64,000 nucleotides of DNA from Parascedosporium putredinis (GCA_949357655.1 CASHTG010000016.1:1364001-1428000); one strand, 5' to 3'. Positions 33,179 through 46,190 are shown, numbered from the stretch's first letter. Translations and numbers: made by a program. The notes: a model not told the origin generated them from the letters alone.

Positions 33179-35112
33179 ATGTCGGCGCTTCAAGAAACCG
33201 TCACCATCATCAATAATTCGGGGAAGATCATTAGCACCGTATGTAAACTCGCCCCACGTCAACACCTCGGTTGATTTCATGATTGAAGGTCCAATGATAC
33301 CCGCACTCACTGCCTGCGGCTTCTTGGGCTATCTTCTCTCGTTGAAGCCCGCTGACATGCTTGGCGCGGCCCTTTTCGCTCTGCCACCGCCGTTATCTAA
33401 CTCGGGGTCTATAGGGCAAGCAATTATTCGGCATCTTCAAGGAAGCCAAGGCCTGCTACAACGAGAAAAAGTCGTTTATCCACCATGAACGCTCTTTGCA
33501 GCGCAGCCAGACCTTTGACGTGGGCGCCCAGCCATCTTATCACCACCAGCCTCAGCAATACCACGACTACGACTACGGCGAGAACCCCTACTACGCCGGT
33601 GATGATGGCCGCTCCCACGTCTCCCATCGGAGCCATCGCTCCCACCGTTCAAGCGCCTCCCGTCGACATGGGCCTTCGGCATCGAGGGCCGCCCCAGCTC
33701 TGACCGAGGCGAATCTCCGCAGCCATTCGGAGGTTTCCGCCACTCCCCCTCCGCCCCCTCCCCACTATCGCTCGCCGTATGCGGAGACGGCCCCGCGGGA
33801 TATGACTCTTTCCCGTCCCACGCTCGCTCGGGCTCCCACCGAGCTCGCCCCTGCGTACCACTACCCTCCCACGATGGGCTACGCCCCGCCCCTACGCCCG
33901 GCATTCCCGCTCCGTCTCGGACCCTGATTTCGCAAAGAAGAAGAAGAAGTCCAAGGAGATCGACATGGACCTCGCCTACGGAAACATTCCCCTGATCTTG
34001 CCAGCCGCACCGATCTCGATCCCGACCATCCGGACACCCAGCACGCCCGTACCCTCATCGGCAGAGTTGAGACGCTTCTTGACGAGGCCAACTGTGTCCA
34101 GCACTCCGCCACCGGCATCATCTCTCACCTGCAGAGGAACCCCGATGCTGCCGCCGCCGTTGCTCTGACTCTTGCCGAACTGTCCACCCTTCTAGCCAAA
34201 GTCAGCCCCAGCTTCCTCGGCATCGTCCAAGGCGGTTCCCCTGCCGTCTTCGCCCTTCTCTCGAGTCCTCAGTTCCTCATCGCTGCAGGTGCTGCTGTCG
34301 GCGTCACTGTCGTCATGTTTGGCGGCTGGAAGATTATCAAGCGCATCAAAGAGAACAAGGCCCAAGAGGCCATGCAGCGCGAGGCAATGGCATTCCAAGC
34401 ATCCCAGATTCCAATGCAACCGATGGGCCACATGGCGCCACCCATGGATCCAATGCACTACGACATGATGGGCATGCCCATGCGCGAACCCGAGTACTAC
34501 CCGGAGGAACACCCCATCGTTGGCGATGGCGTGGACGAGGCGCTGGTTATCGAGCAGGAGCTAAGCGGAATTGAATCCTGGAGGAGGGGCATTGTGCCGT
34601 TTGGGGAAGACGAGAGTGTTGACGTCGAGCTCATTAGCCCCGAGGCCCAGCGCGCCGTCAAGCGGGGTGCCAAAGAACACCGTCGCCGTCATCACTCCGA
34701 CGGCGAGTACGAGGATGACGGTGTCTCTCGAAGCGGGCGCAGCGAGCGCAGCGAGAGGTCTACTAGGAGCCACAGGTCCCACCGCTCCACCAGATCGCAC
34801 CGCCCGCGCGATCCCGAGATCCCTGACCGCAAGAGTAGCAGATCTGGTACCACCGTCGTGGCGCCGAGCGAGCGCGGACGAGACCACGACCGTGACACCC
34901 GGAGCGAGGCGGGCTCTGAGCGAAGCCACAGAAGCACAAGGTCTAAGAGGACAGTCAAAACGATAGAGGCCAAGAAGGATGATGATCCAAATAGTCTTGA
35001 CCTCGTGCTCCGGCCTAAGGAGAAAAAGGGCAGCAATATGCTAAAGCAGCTTTTCAAGAAGAAGAAGGACAAGGAGGAGGCCAGCAGCAGGGCGGTCAGC
35101 GTCTTGGTATAA
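33179..35112 (+). CDS. Ser/Arg-rich single-pass membrane protein of unknown function
   Basis: Exon 1 (33179-33238) encodes MSALQETVTIINNSGKIIST. The intron 33239-33414 is GT-AG, and the gene continues to the stop at 35110-35112. The N-terminal third is disordered, with a His/Ser/Arg repeat (SHVSHRSHRSHRSSASRRHG) and a Pro run. A Lys-rich patch (FAKKKKKSKEID) precedes a helical domain (LIGRVETLLDEANCVQHSA, AAAVALTLAELSTLLAKVSP). A strong membrane helix (FLIAAGAAVGVTVVMFGGW) follows, with KIIKRIKENK directly after it. The C-terminal region is charged, with Ser-Arg repeats (SRSGRSERSERSTRSHRS) and a polybasic end (MLKQLFKKKKDKEEASS). Frame breaks near 33890 and at 33990-33997 (one C short) shift about 100 bases. 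The total is about 585 residues. The helical block looks conserved; the function is unknown to me. Confidence 0.75.
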
Positions 35113-36301
35113 GCTGGCTAGTGTACTTGCTTTTCTTTCTGTCCATTTTCTTTTCGGTCGGCCACCTCCATGCATGGTCTCCGGGGCTTTCTGTCCTAAC
35201 CTCCCTCCTTAATCTTGGCCATCGAACCATCTTTTGCGCAAGCCCACTTGTGCCTACGATATGTCGCATCGCGACGTCAATTTCCCCTCCTTTCTCTCTC
35301 TCGGATACCACCTCGCTTCATTCTATCTCTTCTTTTCTTTTGGAGGACTACAATCAATTTTCAAATGGTGTAACAATGGGTGCATGGTTGGTTGGAGCTT
35401 TTGGCATGTTTCTGCATTAAACTCACTGATCTGCATACTGGGGAAGCTCTCAGTATGACCAATGTCTGTGATCAAAATCAATCTCATATTCGGATTATAT
35501 TTTCTTTTTACTCCCTAGATATAGAGGAATTCAATATGTTCTTGACTGTTAAAAAACACCATATTCTCCCCTGTGGCTGATCTTTTATTTTGCTCGTTTT
35601 GAATGGAGGTTCCCCCTTGTTTCGTTCGTGTGGTGCCTCTTGACCGTCTCGGCCTTGGGACATGTTTGATAAATGGAACATGCACCATGAGGGACTCAAA
35701 TGAGTGAGCAACCTTAATGCGCAAAGCGTCCACATTGGCGGAAATGTACATGTAGGCGAAAGGCGAGGCATGGGACTCATTTCGTACATATTGAAGTTGA
35801 TAGCGATAGAAAAAAAAAAAAGGAGCTAATTTTTGTTCTGGGACTTCGTCATCTCAAGTATCACCACCCCCAAGGAGAACCGATCTGAATACTACAAAGT
35901 TACACCCGGTATTCGTACATGTTTTGCATCCGGCTAGTTTTTCGCTGCCATCGTAGTCCCCAGTGCCCTCGCCATGCCGCCTTCACCCATTCGTCCCCTT
36001 TGCATATCTCCGTCCGCAGCGACATGGCTGTGCAGCACAGGTAAATAGATAAATAAAAATGGATGCGACCACCAAGATAAAGAACCCCGAGCAGGAGAGA
36101 CAAAAGAAAAAGAGGACAAGGGAAAGAGGTAATTCAATGAAAGAGTAAAAAGAAAGAATAAAAATGCGAACACGCAATGCAAACACCACCCTCCAATTCC
36201 ACCTAAAAGCCCGAGCGAAAATGCATCTAGGTATTAATCAAGGTTGTTCTCGCTTTTGAGCCTTCGCCACGAGTCGAACGTCAGCGTCGTCGGCGCTCCC
36301 G
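35113..36301. other. Convergent intergenic region
   Basis: About 1.2 kb between two convergent genes ending at 35112 (+) and 36302 (-). It is AT-richer than the genes and holds runs such as aaaaaaaaaaaagg at about 35810. This is compatible with two 3' UTRs. No coding frame was recognised. Confidence 0.5.
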
Positions 36302-39300
36302 CTAGTGCGAGCCTCGAGCTCGCTTCGCTCCCGTCCCAGCAGCTTCCGATTCCCCGCGGGGTCTCTTGTTCCCTGGCTGGAAGTCTGATGCCGCTGCATT
36401 CAGCGCGCCACGACCATGGCCACCGCGGCCTCGAGTGTTGCCGCCGCCCCTGTCGGCTGCCCCACCACTAGCGTTGCGCTGGGGTGGTATATATGGGCCA
36501 CCACCCCTACCACCGCGATGGCCGCCACGCGGGACAGGGAGGAGCTCTGGCCTCGGCCAGCTTGCTGTGGTTGTGGCGGCGGCTGAGGCAACGAGGATGG
36601 ACGAGGCTGCGGCAGCTGGGGTTTGGCAGCGGGTGCTTGTTGCTGCTGCTGTTGCGGTGGCCGTTGTCCCGGGATAGGCTGAGCGGCTCCAGCCTGGTGT
36701 TGGCGAGGGGCCTGTTGGGCCTGTGGTTGCTGCTGTAGTTGCAGATGTTGTTGTTGTTGTGGTTGTTGTTGCGGTTGCTGCTGGTGCTGCTGCTGCTGCT
36801 GCTGCTGTTGCTGCATGGGTTGCATTCCCTGCGGCTGAGGCTGCCCCTGCTGTTGGATCGGTGGCCGAGGCAAGGCAAACGGGTTGGGCATGGCAGATCC
36901 CGGCGCCGGGGAGGTGGCGAATGGGTTGTGAAGGGCACCAGGAGTCTGAACTTGTTGGGGCGGTGGCCGACTAACGGTTCCGGGACCTCTTTGTCCTGTT
37001 GCGGGTGTGGCACCATTGGGAACTGGTGAGTTCATATTAGTTGTAGTTCTATGTGGTGGGCGGGGATGTGTTTGCCACTTACTTGGAGTGGCCAGAGGCG
37101 CGGCGGATGGAGTGCTAGGGCCCGGAGTTGAAGGGGCTGGGGGCATTCCGGCAGTCGAACCCTGTCGGGCCAAAGCCGGCTGCGCGGAGGTTTGGGGAAT
37201 CGGTTTAGCCTTTTGCGCAATCTCCCAGACTTCCACCACGGGCTTCTGGGGCGTCTCCTGGGCGGCCGTCTGCACGACGCCAAGTTTGGCCTGCGCTGCC
37301 TTGAACTTGTTCTCCGTCATGTTGATCTTGACTGTCGCCTTCTTCTGCTCCATCAGCTGACCCTGCTCTCGTGCTTGTGCAACCTTGCCCTCGTATTCTC
37401 CCTTGAGCGTTTGTTCGAGATCCGTCCTGAGCTTGGCTGTTTCCGCTTCGAGTCGCTTCTTAAGGTTGTTTGCAAAAATGGATTTAGCCGTAGTGTGCGT
37501 TGTCAACAGCTTGCGGAGATCGGCATCCGACAGCTGGGCGAGGTCGCTCACCGGGGTACCAGCTGCCGTGGGAGTAGAAGGAGCTTGCATAGAGGGCGTC
37601 GCTGGGGTCGCGGGTACCTGCTGCGCTGCTGCCTCAGAAGCTGGACCAGGGCCACCCTCGGCGCTTTTGATGATCCTCTCCTGCTCAAGTTTCAACCTCA
37701 GCTCCTTCTCTGCCGTCTGCCAAGCCGCCTTTTGGGCCTCAAACTCGGTTTCCCTGGCCTTGAAATCCTCCTCCATTTCAGCTCGGGCCGTTCGCAGCTT
37801 AGTATTGAGAGCATCCCGCATCTTATCGCTGCGCTGCTTAATCGTCTGCTCAATTCTAGCCTCGACATCCAGAGCCCTCGCCTCGTACTCGGCAACCTTG
37901 GCTTCCGCTGCCTGGATCTGGGCCTCCACCGCTTTCCTTTCGTCATCCGTCATCTCGCCACCGCTCGCTACTACAACTTGCGCCGCTGATTGGCCCTCTG
38001 CGGCCTCAATGCCAGAACGAGCTTGTTGGAGAGCTTGGTCACGTTCGGCAATCACAGATTGAAGCTGGGATCTTAAACTCGTTAATTCCGCTTCCGCAGC
38101 AGCCTTTTGGCCATTAACAACATCGAGCTCCTCTTTGACGACTGCGAGCCTATGTTCGAGCTCTTGGGCAATGCCATCTGTGGGTGGCTGGTCGCCGGTG
38201 ACAATGGTCTGGACCGACGTGTTAGGGTTGGCGGCAGCCTGGTCTCGGAGAGCCTGCACGGTGTGGTGGAATTCAAGTATTTGCTTCTCAAGCTGGAATT
38301 TCTCCTGTTTCGACGACTCGAGCTCCGAGCTGATCGTGGTTATCTGCTGGTTTGAGCTATTCAATTGCTCATTCGCGGTATCGAGTTGAGTCTTGAGTTC
38401 GTTTGATCGCTGGATCGCTTCAACCTTCTCTCCTGTAAGTTTTCGGGACCGGTCCTTGAACTGTTCGACTAGTTTCTGCCGCGTTGCCTGCCAGTTGTTG
38501 CGTTCGGTCTCCAGGGTGGCTTCTAACTCGGTAATCTTAAGTTTGAGGGGCTCCTCCACACCCCTAAGGCCATCGCGCTCCGCCTCGAGAGTCGTGATAT
38601 TCTCCTTGAGTTGCTCGAGCTCGGCTGCATCGACACGGCCATACTTGGTCAGGATATCCTCCGTTCTCTTCTGCCAGCGATCTCGGTCTTCCTGGATCTG
38701 CTTGAGCTCGTCTTGCAAGAATCCCTTCTCAGTTTGCAGGGCCTCAACTTGGGATTCGAGGGGTTGTATACGCCCTTCGAGCTCCGCAATCTTGGCGTTC
38801 TTCTCGGTAATCTGCACCTTGGCCTGAGCCAACTCATTACGGAGAGTAGCGCTGCTCTCGCGGTACAAGTTAAGCTCGTTGAGCTTCGCCATGAGGTCTT
38901 GGTGGGAGAGTGAGTTCCTGCTGTTCTCAGCTTGGGACCTGCGCTCTTGATCAAGCTTAAGACGGGCCTCGTCGAGCTGCGACTGTGCGTACTCCAGTTG
39001 CTGCTGCAGCCGCTTGATTCTTGCAGTCTCGTTTCATGCTGGACCTCGAGAATCTCCTTCTCGCGGCGGAGGTAGCTGTTGAGCTCCCGAAGGCCTTCGA
39101 TGTCAGGAACAGGCCCGGTGGTTTCTTCGTTATCGTCGTAAGTCTTGAGCCTATTCTGCTGCAGGGCGCCGATCTGGGCCGTGACACCCTCAAGTTGTTG
39201 ATGCAAAAGGCGGTTCTGAGCATTCGTGTCCTCTCGGCGAGAATTAAGCTCTTCGATTTCGCGTTCCAGTTGCTGTCGACGCTCCTCCCACGACGACTCG

Positions 39301-42300
39301 TTTTGGGCCAGCGCTGCTTTGGCGGATTCCGCAGCCGCTTTCAGTGAGGCAGTCTCGCTCTTCAACTGGTTATATTCGGTGCGTAGATTCTGAACAAGCT
39401 TCGCCGCTTCAGCATGCTTGACGAGCTCCTCTTCGTAGTCCTGCTGGGCCTTGGTCGCGATCTCGGCTTGGGCTCGTAGGTCTTGTTGGTGGAACTTAGA
39501 GGACTCGGAATACCTTTCAGCGTCGTCCTTGAGCCTCTTCATCTCATCCTCCAAAATATGCTTTTCATCTTCAAACCTTCGGGCCACCTCACCCTGCGAA
39601 TCACGGAGAGCCGACAGCTGGGTGTTGGTGTTGGCAAGCTCAGCAGACAGTTCCTCCACCTTCTCTGCTAGCTCCTTGATTCTCGCATCCTTCTCAGCCA
39701 GTATACCGTCAATTGCTTGTTGCGCCTCTTCCTGCGAAGACGTAAGATCGGTAAGCGCCTCCTCGTGTGCTTGGCTAAGATCCCTGAACCGCTCAGCTTG
39801 GCTCTTAGCATTCTCGAGCTGTGCCTGTGCTAGTTCGAGGTCACGCTTCAAATCCGAGACTTGGTCGGCGAGGTTCTGGAGCTCTTCTTCGCGCTCCTCA
39901 GCAGTGGCATCGGGTTCGACAGGCATACCCGGGCGCGGTGTCGGGCGAGGCTGCAGGCGACCAACTCGCTCTTCGGCATTACGGAGGTTGACGGCGAGTT
40001 CATCAGCGCGAGCTTGGAGGTGGTCGCGGGCAGTGGATGCACGGACAAGCTCTTCGCGTACTTGGCCTAATGTGCTGGTGAGCTCATCGATGCGCTTCTG
40101 CGATTGCTGGGAGTCGAATTCCTTGCGGAGCTGCAGCTTCTTGCCTTCTTCCGTTTCGGAATTAAGCCTGCGCTTGGTCTCGTTGAGCTCGGTTTCGAGG
40201 TTATCAATCCTAGCCTGTGCCTTGCGTCTCGCTTCCGACTCGGCGATATCCCGCTCGTTCATGAGCGACTGCTGCGAAGAAAGAAGGCTGCTCAGCCGCT
40301 CCTTCTCTTCCATGAGGGTCTCGTTATTCTTGCCAAGCCGTTCTTGGATATCTTTCCAGAGCTTCTTCTCCGCCTTCAGATTTGCAGCCTCATTGCGTGT
40401 AGAGTCGAGAAGCTCGCGGGCCTCCACTAGTTCCTCGGCCACCTGTTGAGTGCGGATATCCTGCCTAGCTGTAGTTTCAGACAGGGTCTGGTTCCGCTTC
40501 TGCAATTCAACTTGCTCGCCTTGAAGGGCGACGAAATTGGCGTGAAGCATGTCGTAGCGCTCAGAGGCGAGGGTAATTTGGCTCGACAGCTTAATAACCT
40601 CGCCCTGGAGCGAGGTCTTTTCACCAGATAGCCTATCAACCTGTTCACGCATTGTTTGCCGTATCATGCCCTGCTCGTTGCGATAGTTGTCGAAGGTAGC
40701 CTCGAGTTGCCTGAGGGCCGCAGATGAGGCAGCCTCATGCTCTTCACCACCTGTCTCAATACTGGCAAGCGGGGGTCGCTCTCCCTCGTTGAGTGCGCTA
40801 CCGAGGACCGAGGCCAGTTCGCCTGCGCTAGCCTTTTGTTGCAGAAGACGTCGGAACATGTCTCTTTCAGCCTTGTACGACTCCATCGTAGTTTTGAGCG
40901 ATTGGGCCTCGTCGTTGAGGTTGGCCAGGTCTTGCTCAAGACGCTGAACAGCCTTGTGATCATCGGCCGCCTTGTGCTTAGCAGCAAGGGCCTCCTCACT
41001 TTCCATCTGCTCCGCGAGTTCTCGGGTGACGCGGAGAAGCTCTTGGTTCTTTTCTTGGAGCTGTTGTATGTCCTTGAAAACAACAAACTTTTGAGTGATG
41101 AATTGGTGAGTGTCGGACATGTCAGCAAGCGCGTCTTCCGTGACTTCACCCCTGGATAATTGAGCGAGGCGGAATTTGTCTTCCTCTGTGAGTTCATTGA
41201 GGCCCTTCTCACGGGCGTGCATGTTGAAGACAAGCATCTGAATCTGGGTGCCAAGATCCCGGAGCTGTGTTCGGAGGATCTTCGCTTCAGTCTGCACGGT
41301 GGCCAGGGAGCCTTCCGCCTTTCGCGCCGCCCGCTTCGCGAGATCGCGCTCCTCGTGGCTCTGCTCTGACAAGTGTGACATTTGATTAAGCTCGGCTCGG
41401 AGGGACTCGTTCTCGGACTGGAGTTCGTCAAGCTGTGGCGCCTTGGCCTCGAGTGTGGCAAGGACCTGGTCGAGCTCGTCGGAAAGCTGTTGGTTGCGGC
41501 GCTTCTCGCCTGCGAGTTGGCCCTTGAGCTTGAAGACCTCGTCAAGGGCCTGGGTAGCAGTGATGGTAGTCTTGCTGCGTATCGAGCCAGGGGTTGCAAA
41601 GGTGACATGGCACGGCCGAGAACAGATCCATTCGCGCGGGGAGTATGAGGGGCCGATGGGAAGCTGCAACAGCCGGTTCATGCTGAGCGCGAGCCTGAAG
41701 CTCGTCAACCTCGCCCTCGAGTTGCTGAATCCGTTCCTCGAGTTCAGCGACGGTCTGGCGCTCGCGCTCAAGGTCGAGACGAACGCGTCGAATCTCATTC
41801 TCATAGTTGTCACGGGTTCGTTCCTTCTCAAGCTCCATCTCCTGGACCCGACTCTGATGCTTTCGTGTAAGCTGATCAGACATCTCGACTAGCCGCCTCT
41901 GGTTTTCCAACTCCTTTTATAGCTTTCTTCCGTACGGGCAAAAGCCTCTTGTTGCTGTTGAACCTTGACAAGGGCCTCGTCAGCCTTGGCCTGGGCCGCG
42001 TCAAGCCGTTGACGGAGCTGTTGTTCGCCTCGTTTCAGCGATTCCACGTCCGCCTTTGCCTCCTCATTCTGGCGCTGCAACTCGGCGATGCGCGCACCTT
42101 TCTCCTTGCGGTACTTGAGTGATTCCTCCGACTTTGTCTTGAGTTCGTTCTCGAACCACTCGCCGCTACGGCGGGCGAGGTCGAGTTGTTGTTGCAGAGA
42201 TTCGGCCCTATACTTGGCGGTGTTCGAGGCAGCCTGGGCAGCCTGGACATTTTGCTGGAGGGTAGTGATCTCTTTGTTAAGCTGGACGTTCTTCTGGTGC

Positions 42301-42864
42301 TGTTTAGAGAGCTCTTCCGAGAGTTGATCATCCCTTGCATTGCGTGACTCGAGCAGGGCCATGTTTGTACGATTCGACGCCTGGAGGGATTCGATTTGGT
42401 CTTTCAGCGTGCTGATTTCAGAATCGTATTCGGAGGATCGAGATTTAACGGTCTGCAACTCGTTTTGAAGGGCTTGTCGCGTTGTCTCTATATCCCCATC
42501 CAGATTTCGTCAGTAACGGGATCAATAATGAGGAAATCATCACAGACAAGGCGCATGTATGAAGTGAAGTATGAATCATGTACGTACCTTCATCTTTGAG
42601 CTTCTGTCGCACTTCTTCAACCTCTTTCATCGCCTTCTCCGCCGTAGCTTTGAAAGTCTGACATCTCGCCTCAGACCCTACAACGGCATTTTCGAGTTCG
42701 ATATCGACGCGAAGCTTTTCCGAATATAGCGTATCAAATTCGTGAGCCTTTGCTTCGACGGCTTTGAGAAGGCTGCTTATGTTCGGATCGGCAGCAAGCG
42801 ACATGAGGCCATCCTGTTGGAGGCCAAGGTGGCCGGCGATGTAGCCGAGGTCGGCTACCGCCAT
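36302..42864 (-). CDS. Nuclear-basket coiled-coil protein, Mlp1/TPR family
   Basis: Mlp1/TPR proteins form the nuclear-pore basket filaments and help mRNA export and chromatin tethering. Exon 1 (42588-42864) starts MAVADLGYIAGHLGLQQDGL. A GT-AG intron (42488-42587) joins to ETTRQALQNELQTVKSRSSE. About 1,500 residues of heptad-rich coiled coil follow, with the family-typical TPGSIRSKTTITATQALDEV and QLAGEKRRNQQLSDELDQ. A further block is TTTMESYKAERDMFRRLLQQ-like, then TVKINMTENKFKAAQAKLGV. A 60-bp intron lies at 37023-37082. The tail is Pro/Gln-rich with polyQ around 36730-36830. It ends in a Gly/Arg-rich segment (RGGHRGGRGGGPYIPPQR) and FQPGNKRPRGESEAAGTGAK, stopping at 36302 rather than at the frame end 36400. 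Breaks occur near 36525, 39030, 41600-41620 and the T run 41915-41918. Predicted length is about 2,130 residues, normal for the family. Confidence 0.88.
36730..36840 (-). repeat. Polyglutamine-coding CAG/CAA tract
   Basis: On the minus strand this encodes a Gln-rich segment interrupted by Pro, His and Leu within the C-terminal tail of the TPR-like protein; the longest pure run is nine Gln. Both CAG and CAA codons are used, with a purer CAG part near 36780-36815, so limited repeat-length variation is likely. Confidence 0.85.
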
Positions 42865-44063
42865 CTTTAATCAATGTGGAATTATCGAATTAAAGCATCA
42901 GAATTATTATGGCTCGATAATTTGACGCAATGGTTGATGCGATGGGGATGCGATCAAGCTTCGACGATGGTTGCGGTTGTTGTGAAGAGAGAGTGGGAGG
43001 AAAAAAACAATGGTGGTGGGTGGAAACTAATGAGAAGATTGCCCGGTAGAGATTGTCCCTTTCAAGATGAAAACAAAGGGAAAACCCCGATTTCTAGGTT
43101 GTGGAACCTCACAGGCAAGGGCTGTGGCTACAAATGTCTAGATCGCAACCACGGCGAGTTTTGATGTGTTTACGCACAGCAATCTCGATTTCTGTTTGGA
43201 GAAAGGTTGCGCGAGGCTGCCTCTTAATTCTCGACCCAGGAATCTTGGACCCACCCAAGCAACAAGGTCGCTTCCCGCATTGGGCCAACCAGAAGTGGCT
43301 GTTGTTCTTTGAGCGAGAAGCTCGCGGGTTACGTAATCATCAGGTTGCGGGAGGCGGCCCAACGGGTCATGTGACTGCCCTGGGACCTTAGAGACATCCA
43401 TGATCAATGATGACGGTGAGACCAGGTTCCCACTCGGGCAGGTGTAACCCGAGACCCGAGCGATCGAGCCGAGAGGATACCAAGACGCCAATCTGTTAGT
43501 GGTTGCCGACAGTCGAGAACATGCAGGGCTTCGCTCATCCGCAATTTCTCTACTTTGGGAGAGCCCGTTTTCATGTAAGTATCGGAGGCCCTTCCCAAAA
43601 TTGTCCCTGCAGCCAGGAAGCTTTTGCCGGGCAGAGCTTGAGACGTGAGTGAAGGGCGAAGGGCAGTGACGGAGCCAACAAACAGGCAGCCAGTTGAGAC
43701 AGGTTTTGTTGCGGATGCTTCATTTCTTTGTGGTATCATACATAAAGCTGTAAAGTACAATGAGATGCCCATCGAGAACACTCCGTCCCCAATGCTCTCT
43801 CCTATCCCCGTCTCCTTGGGGCCAGACATCGGGGTATGGCATCATCAGTCTGGTGTAAACCCCGGAATATCGCCCTCGTCCTGAGGTTGTTCGTTCAAAT
43901 AAACACGAAAGCAAATGCGGGAGAAAAAGAATCATCATCACCCCGAAATAAACCCAAGATTATATACATGAAACTGAGGTGTATTGCAACCTCTCGTCGC
44001 CTCTTTTCTTTTTAATCAGCCACGCCATGAGTCCATGTCACTCACCGGGCGGCCTCGGTCACA
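42865..44063. other. Intergenic, promoter of TPR-like gene
   Basis: About 1.2 kb between the TPR-like gene start (-) and the end of the Cys-module surface protein (-). Frames on both strands (for example 43404-43829) show no family signature. No repeat was seen. Confidence 0.5.
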
Positions 44064-46190
44064 TTATTGCTGGTTGTTATATTGTGTAGGGAGTTCTTGG
44101 TAGGTAGCAACAGGCCCAGACTGCCAGGAGGTAGGAAGCTCAACCGGTACGCTGTGCTGTGCATGCTGTGGGGGCGTAATAGCCCGCCTGTGGCGAATGC
44201 GGCGATGGGTGACCAGGATAGGCCGGATAAGGCGAAGCGCTTTGCGGCGAGGGAGCGCCGTACGCCTGGTTGTACGTTTGCATGGGTATCGCCTGGCCAT
44301 AGCCCTGACCATGAAGCTCCTGGGGCATCATCTGGTGGCCAGCGAGCTCGGGCTGCATGGGTGGTGGTGTCCCTACGTAGGGCTTTACCATGCCCTGCAG
44401 CTCGGGCATCGGGGGTGGATTCGTCGGATCATATTGAGGAGTAGGGGTATGTCCGCTTGTGTGCGAGATAGCAATGCTAGGCCGAGGGCTCGAAGGGGGC
44501 ATCGCGTGAATGGGTGTTCCGGCAAGCTCGGGCTTGTCGGTGGAGGGAGGGGGCCGGTAGGCCGCCGAGGCAGCCTCGGCGGCAGCCTCGCTAGCCTTCT
44601 TCCTGCGAATAAACATAAAGGTCCCGATGCCAATTAAGGCCAACGCTCCAACTCCACCAGCTACACCACCGGCGATGGCGCCAACGCTTGAACCCCCACC
44701 CCACTTTGGCTATCGGAATCATCATCTTTTTGTCCGAGTCCGTAGAGTTGCCGTCGCTGCCCGAGCCGCCGGTCTGCCGAGGCGTAGAGTTGGTAGCCTG
44801 AGCGACTGTTCCGTGGCATTAGTACGTGCTTTGTCATAGTGGGAAACTGGGGAACATACTCGACTCGGTAACACCAGTCGGAGTCACTTCACCCCGAACG
44901 GCACTGCAGTAGTATTCAAACACTGACACTGCAGAAAGGACATCATCTCTCGCGGTAGAGTCACAGTTCCACCTCACTGAAGACGACATACGGCTAGTTG
45001 CCCTGCTGGACATGCCAGTCTTGAGACACACGCAAGAGCCAAAGGCTTGAGGGCCAGGAGGACAGAAGTCTGCCGAGTGCTGCGCAAAATCAGTCTGTTA
45101 GTTTTATGTGGGGATGCCGGCAAAGGTCCACCTGGCGGTCAAAACCTACGATAGCAAGGGCGTCATCCACGCCGGACTGGGCACATGGGATGAGGGACTT
45201 GTACTCAGGCAGCGCTGAGATATAATACGTCACTAGATCGCACCATTTAGCATACTCGACAGGAAAATAAAGACCTCATGGGATAAAGCAACGTACTGTC
45301 GCCTGGGGGCTTGAAGGAGCGGGGAAGGAGGTCGTTCCCGCAGTCATCGCACAATAAGCTGCCAAGAACGCTTGGGCGGAGGTGATGTCCTCGTTATTTG
45401 AGCAAGAATATTTGACGGAACTACTGATGGTCTGGCTGGCTCGTAAAGAATTTTGGTTCTTGCCACAGATGCATGGGGCGAGGAGACTGGGCGGCTCAGG
45501 GCAAATGTCGTAGGTCTAGATAAGGTGTAAGTAACAACCAAGGCTTGCGTGTATCTACTACTAAGAGAACCTACCATAGTCCTATCAGAAAAAAGGGGAG
45601 AAGGTCAGCCTCGTCGCCATTCAGAATCTGGAAGGGTAACGACCAGCGTCAACCGACGTTCAAACTTACTGCATAGCAACAGACACGCCGTATTGGGCAC
45701 ACGGTGCCAAGTTGTAGAACTCGGGGAAATCTGTCGGATACTCTTCGACGAGATTCGTGGTCGGAGTCGAAAAGCTGTAAGTGCCGTCGGGATCACAATA
45801 CTGGCTGACAACGACGGAAGCGCTCGCGTGGTCATCCGAAGCTGTGGTACCGCACGACCAACTCAGGGAGCTTGACATGGTTTGAAGGACCTGGTTCATC
45901 ATGCCATTCTTGGTGCAGACACACGACTGAAGAGAGGTAGGGTCATCGCCACAGGACTCGAAAGTCTGGGCCATGATGGCAGAGGAGACGCCATATTGAG
46001 CGCACGGCGCCTATCTTCAACGTTAGCCAAGGAGAAGGGGCTGAGGGGCGCGCAACAGTTCACCAAGCCGCGCTCCGAGCTCAGGCTGACGTACAAGAAG
46101 CGTGTAAATCGTGAGGTCAGTGACGTAGACGACCTCAGTAGAGAGGACAAGCGCCGCATGGGCTATGAGGCCGAGAAGCGTGGACCTCAT
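44064..46190 (-). CDS. Type I membrane protein with three tandem Cys-rich modules
   Basis: ATG 46190 starts a signal peptide (MRSTLLGLIAHAALVLS). A GT-AG intron then leads, near 46010, into module 1 (APCAQYGVSSAIMAQTFESC, SCVCTKNGMMNQVLQ, SWSCGTTASDDHASAS, SQYC). Module 2 starts APCAQYGVSVAM and continues through introns to PCICGKNQNSL, VKYSCSNNEDITSAQAFLAA and YC. Module 3 starts LIPCAQSGVDDALAI and continues HSADFCPPGPQAFGSCVCLK, VRWNCDSTARDDVLSAVS and YYC. Each module has six cysteines in about 80-95 residues and the theme L-PCAQ-V--A. A Ser/Thr-rich stretch, a Gly-rich entry (SSVGAIAGGVAGGVG) and one membrane helix (ALALIGIGTFMFIRRKK) follow. A Pro/Gln/Tyr-rich cytoplasmic tail ends TYQELPTQYNNQQ at 44064. 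Breaks lie near 44690-44705 and at the G run 44170-44174. The layout resembles fungal wall-stress sensors, but the modules are not WSC and I do not recognise them as CFEM. Confidence 0.75.

Noticed and set aside
39451..40449. 332-codon plus-strand frame inside the TPR-like gene
   Set aside because: Ser/Arg/Leu-rich antisense shadow of the coiled-coil coding sequence.
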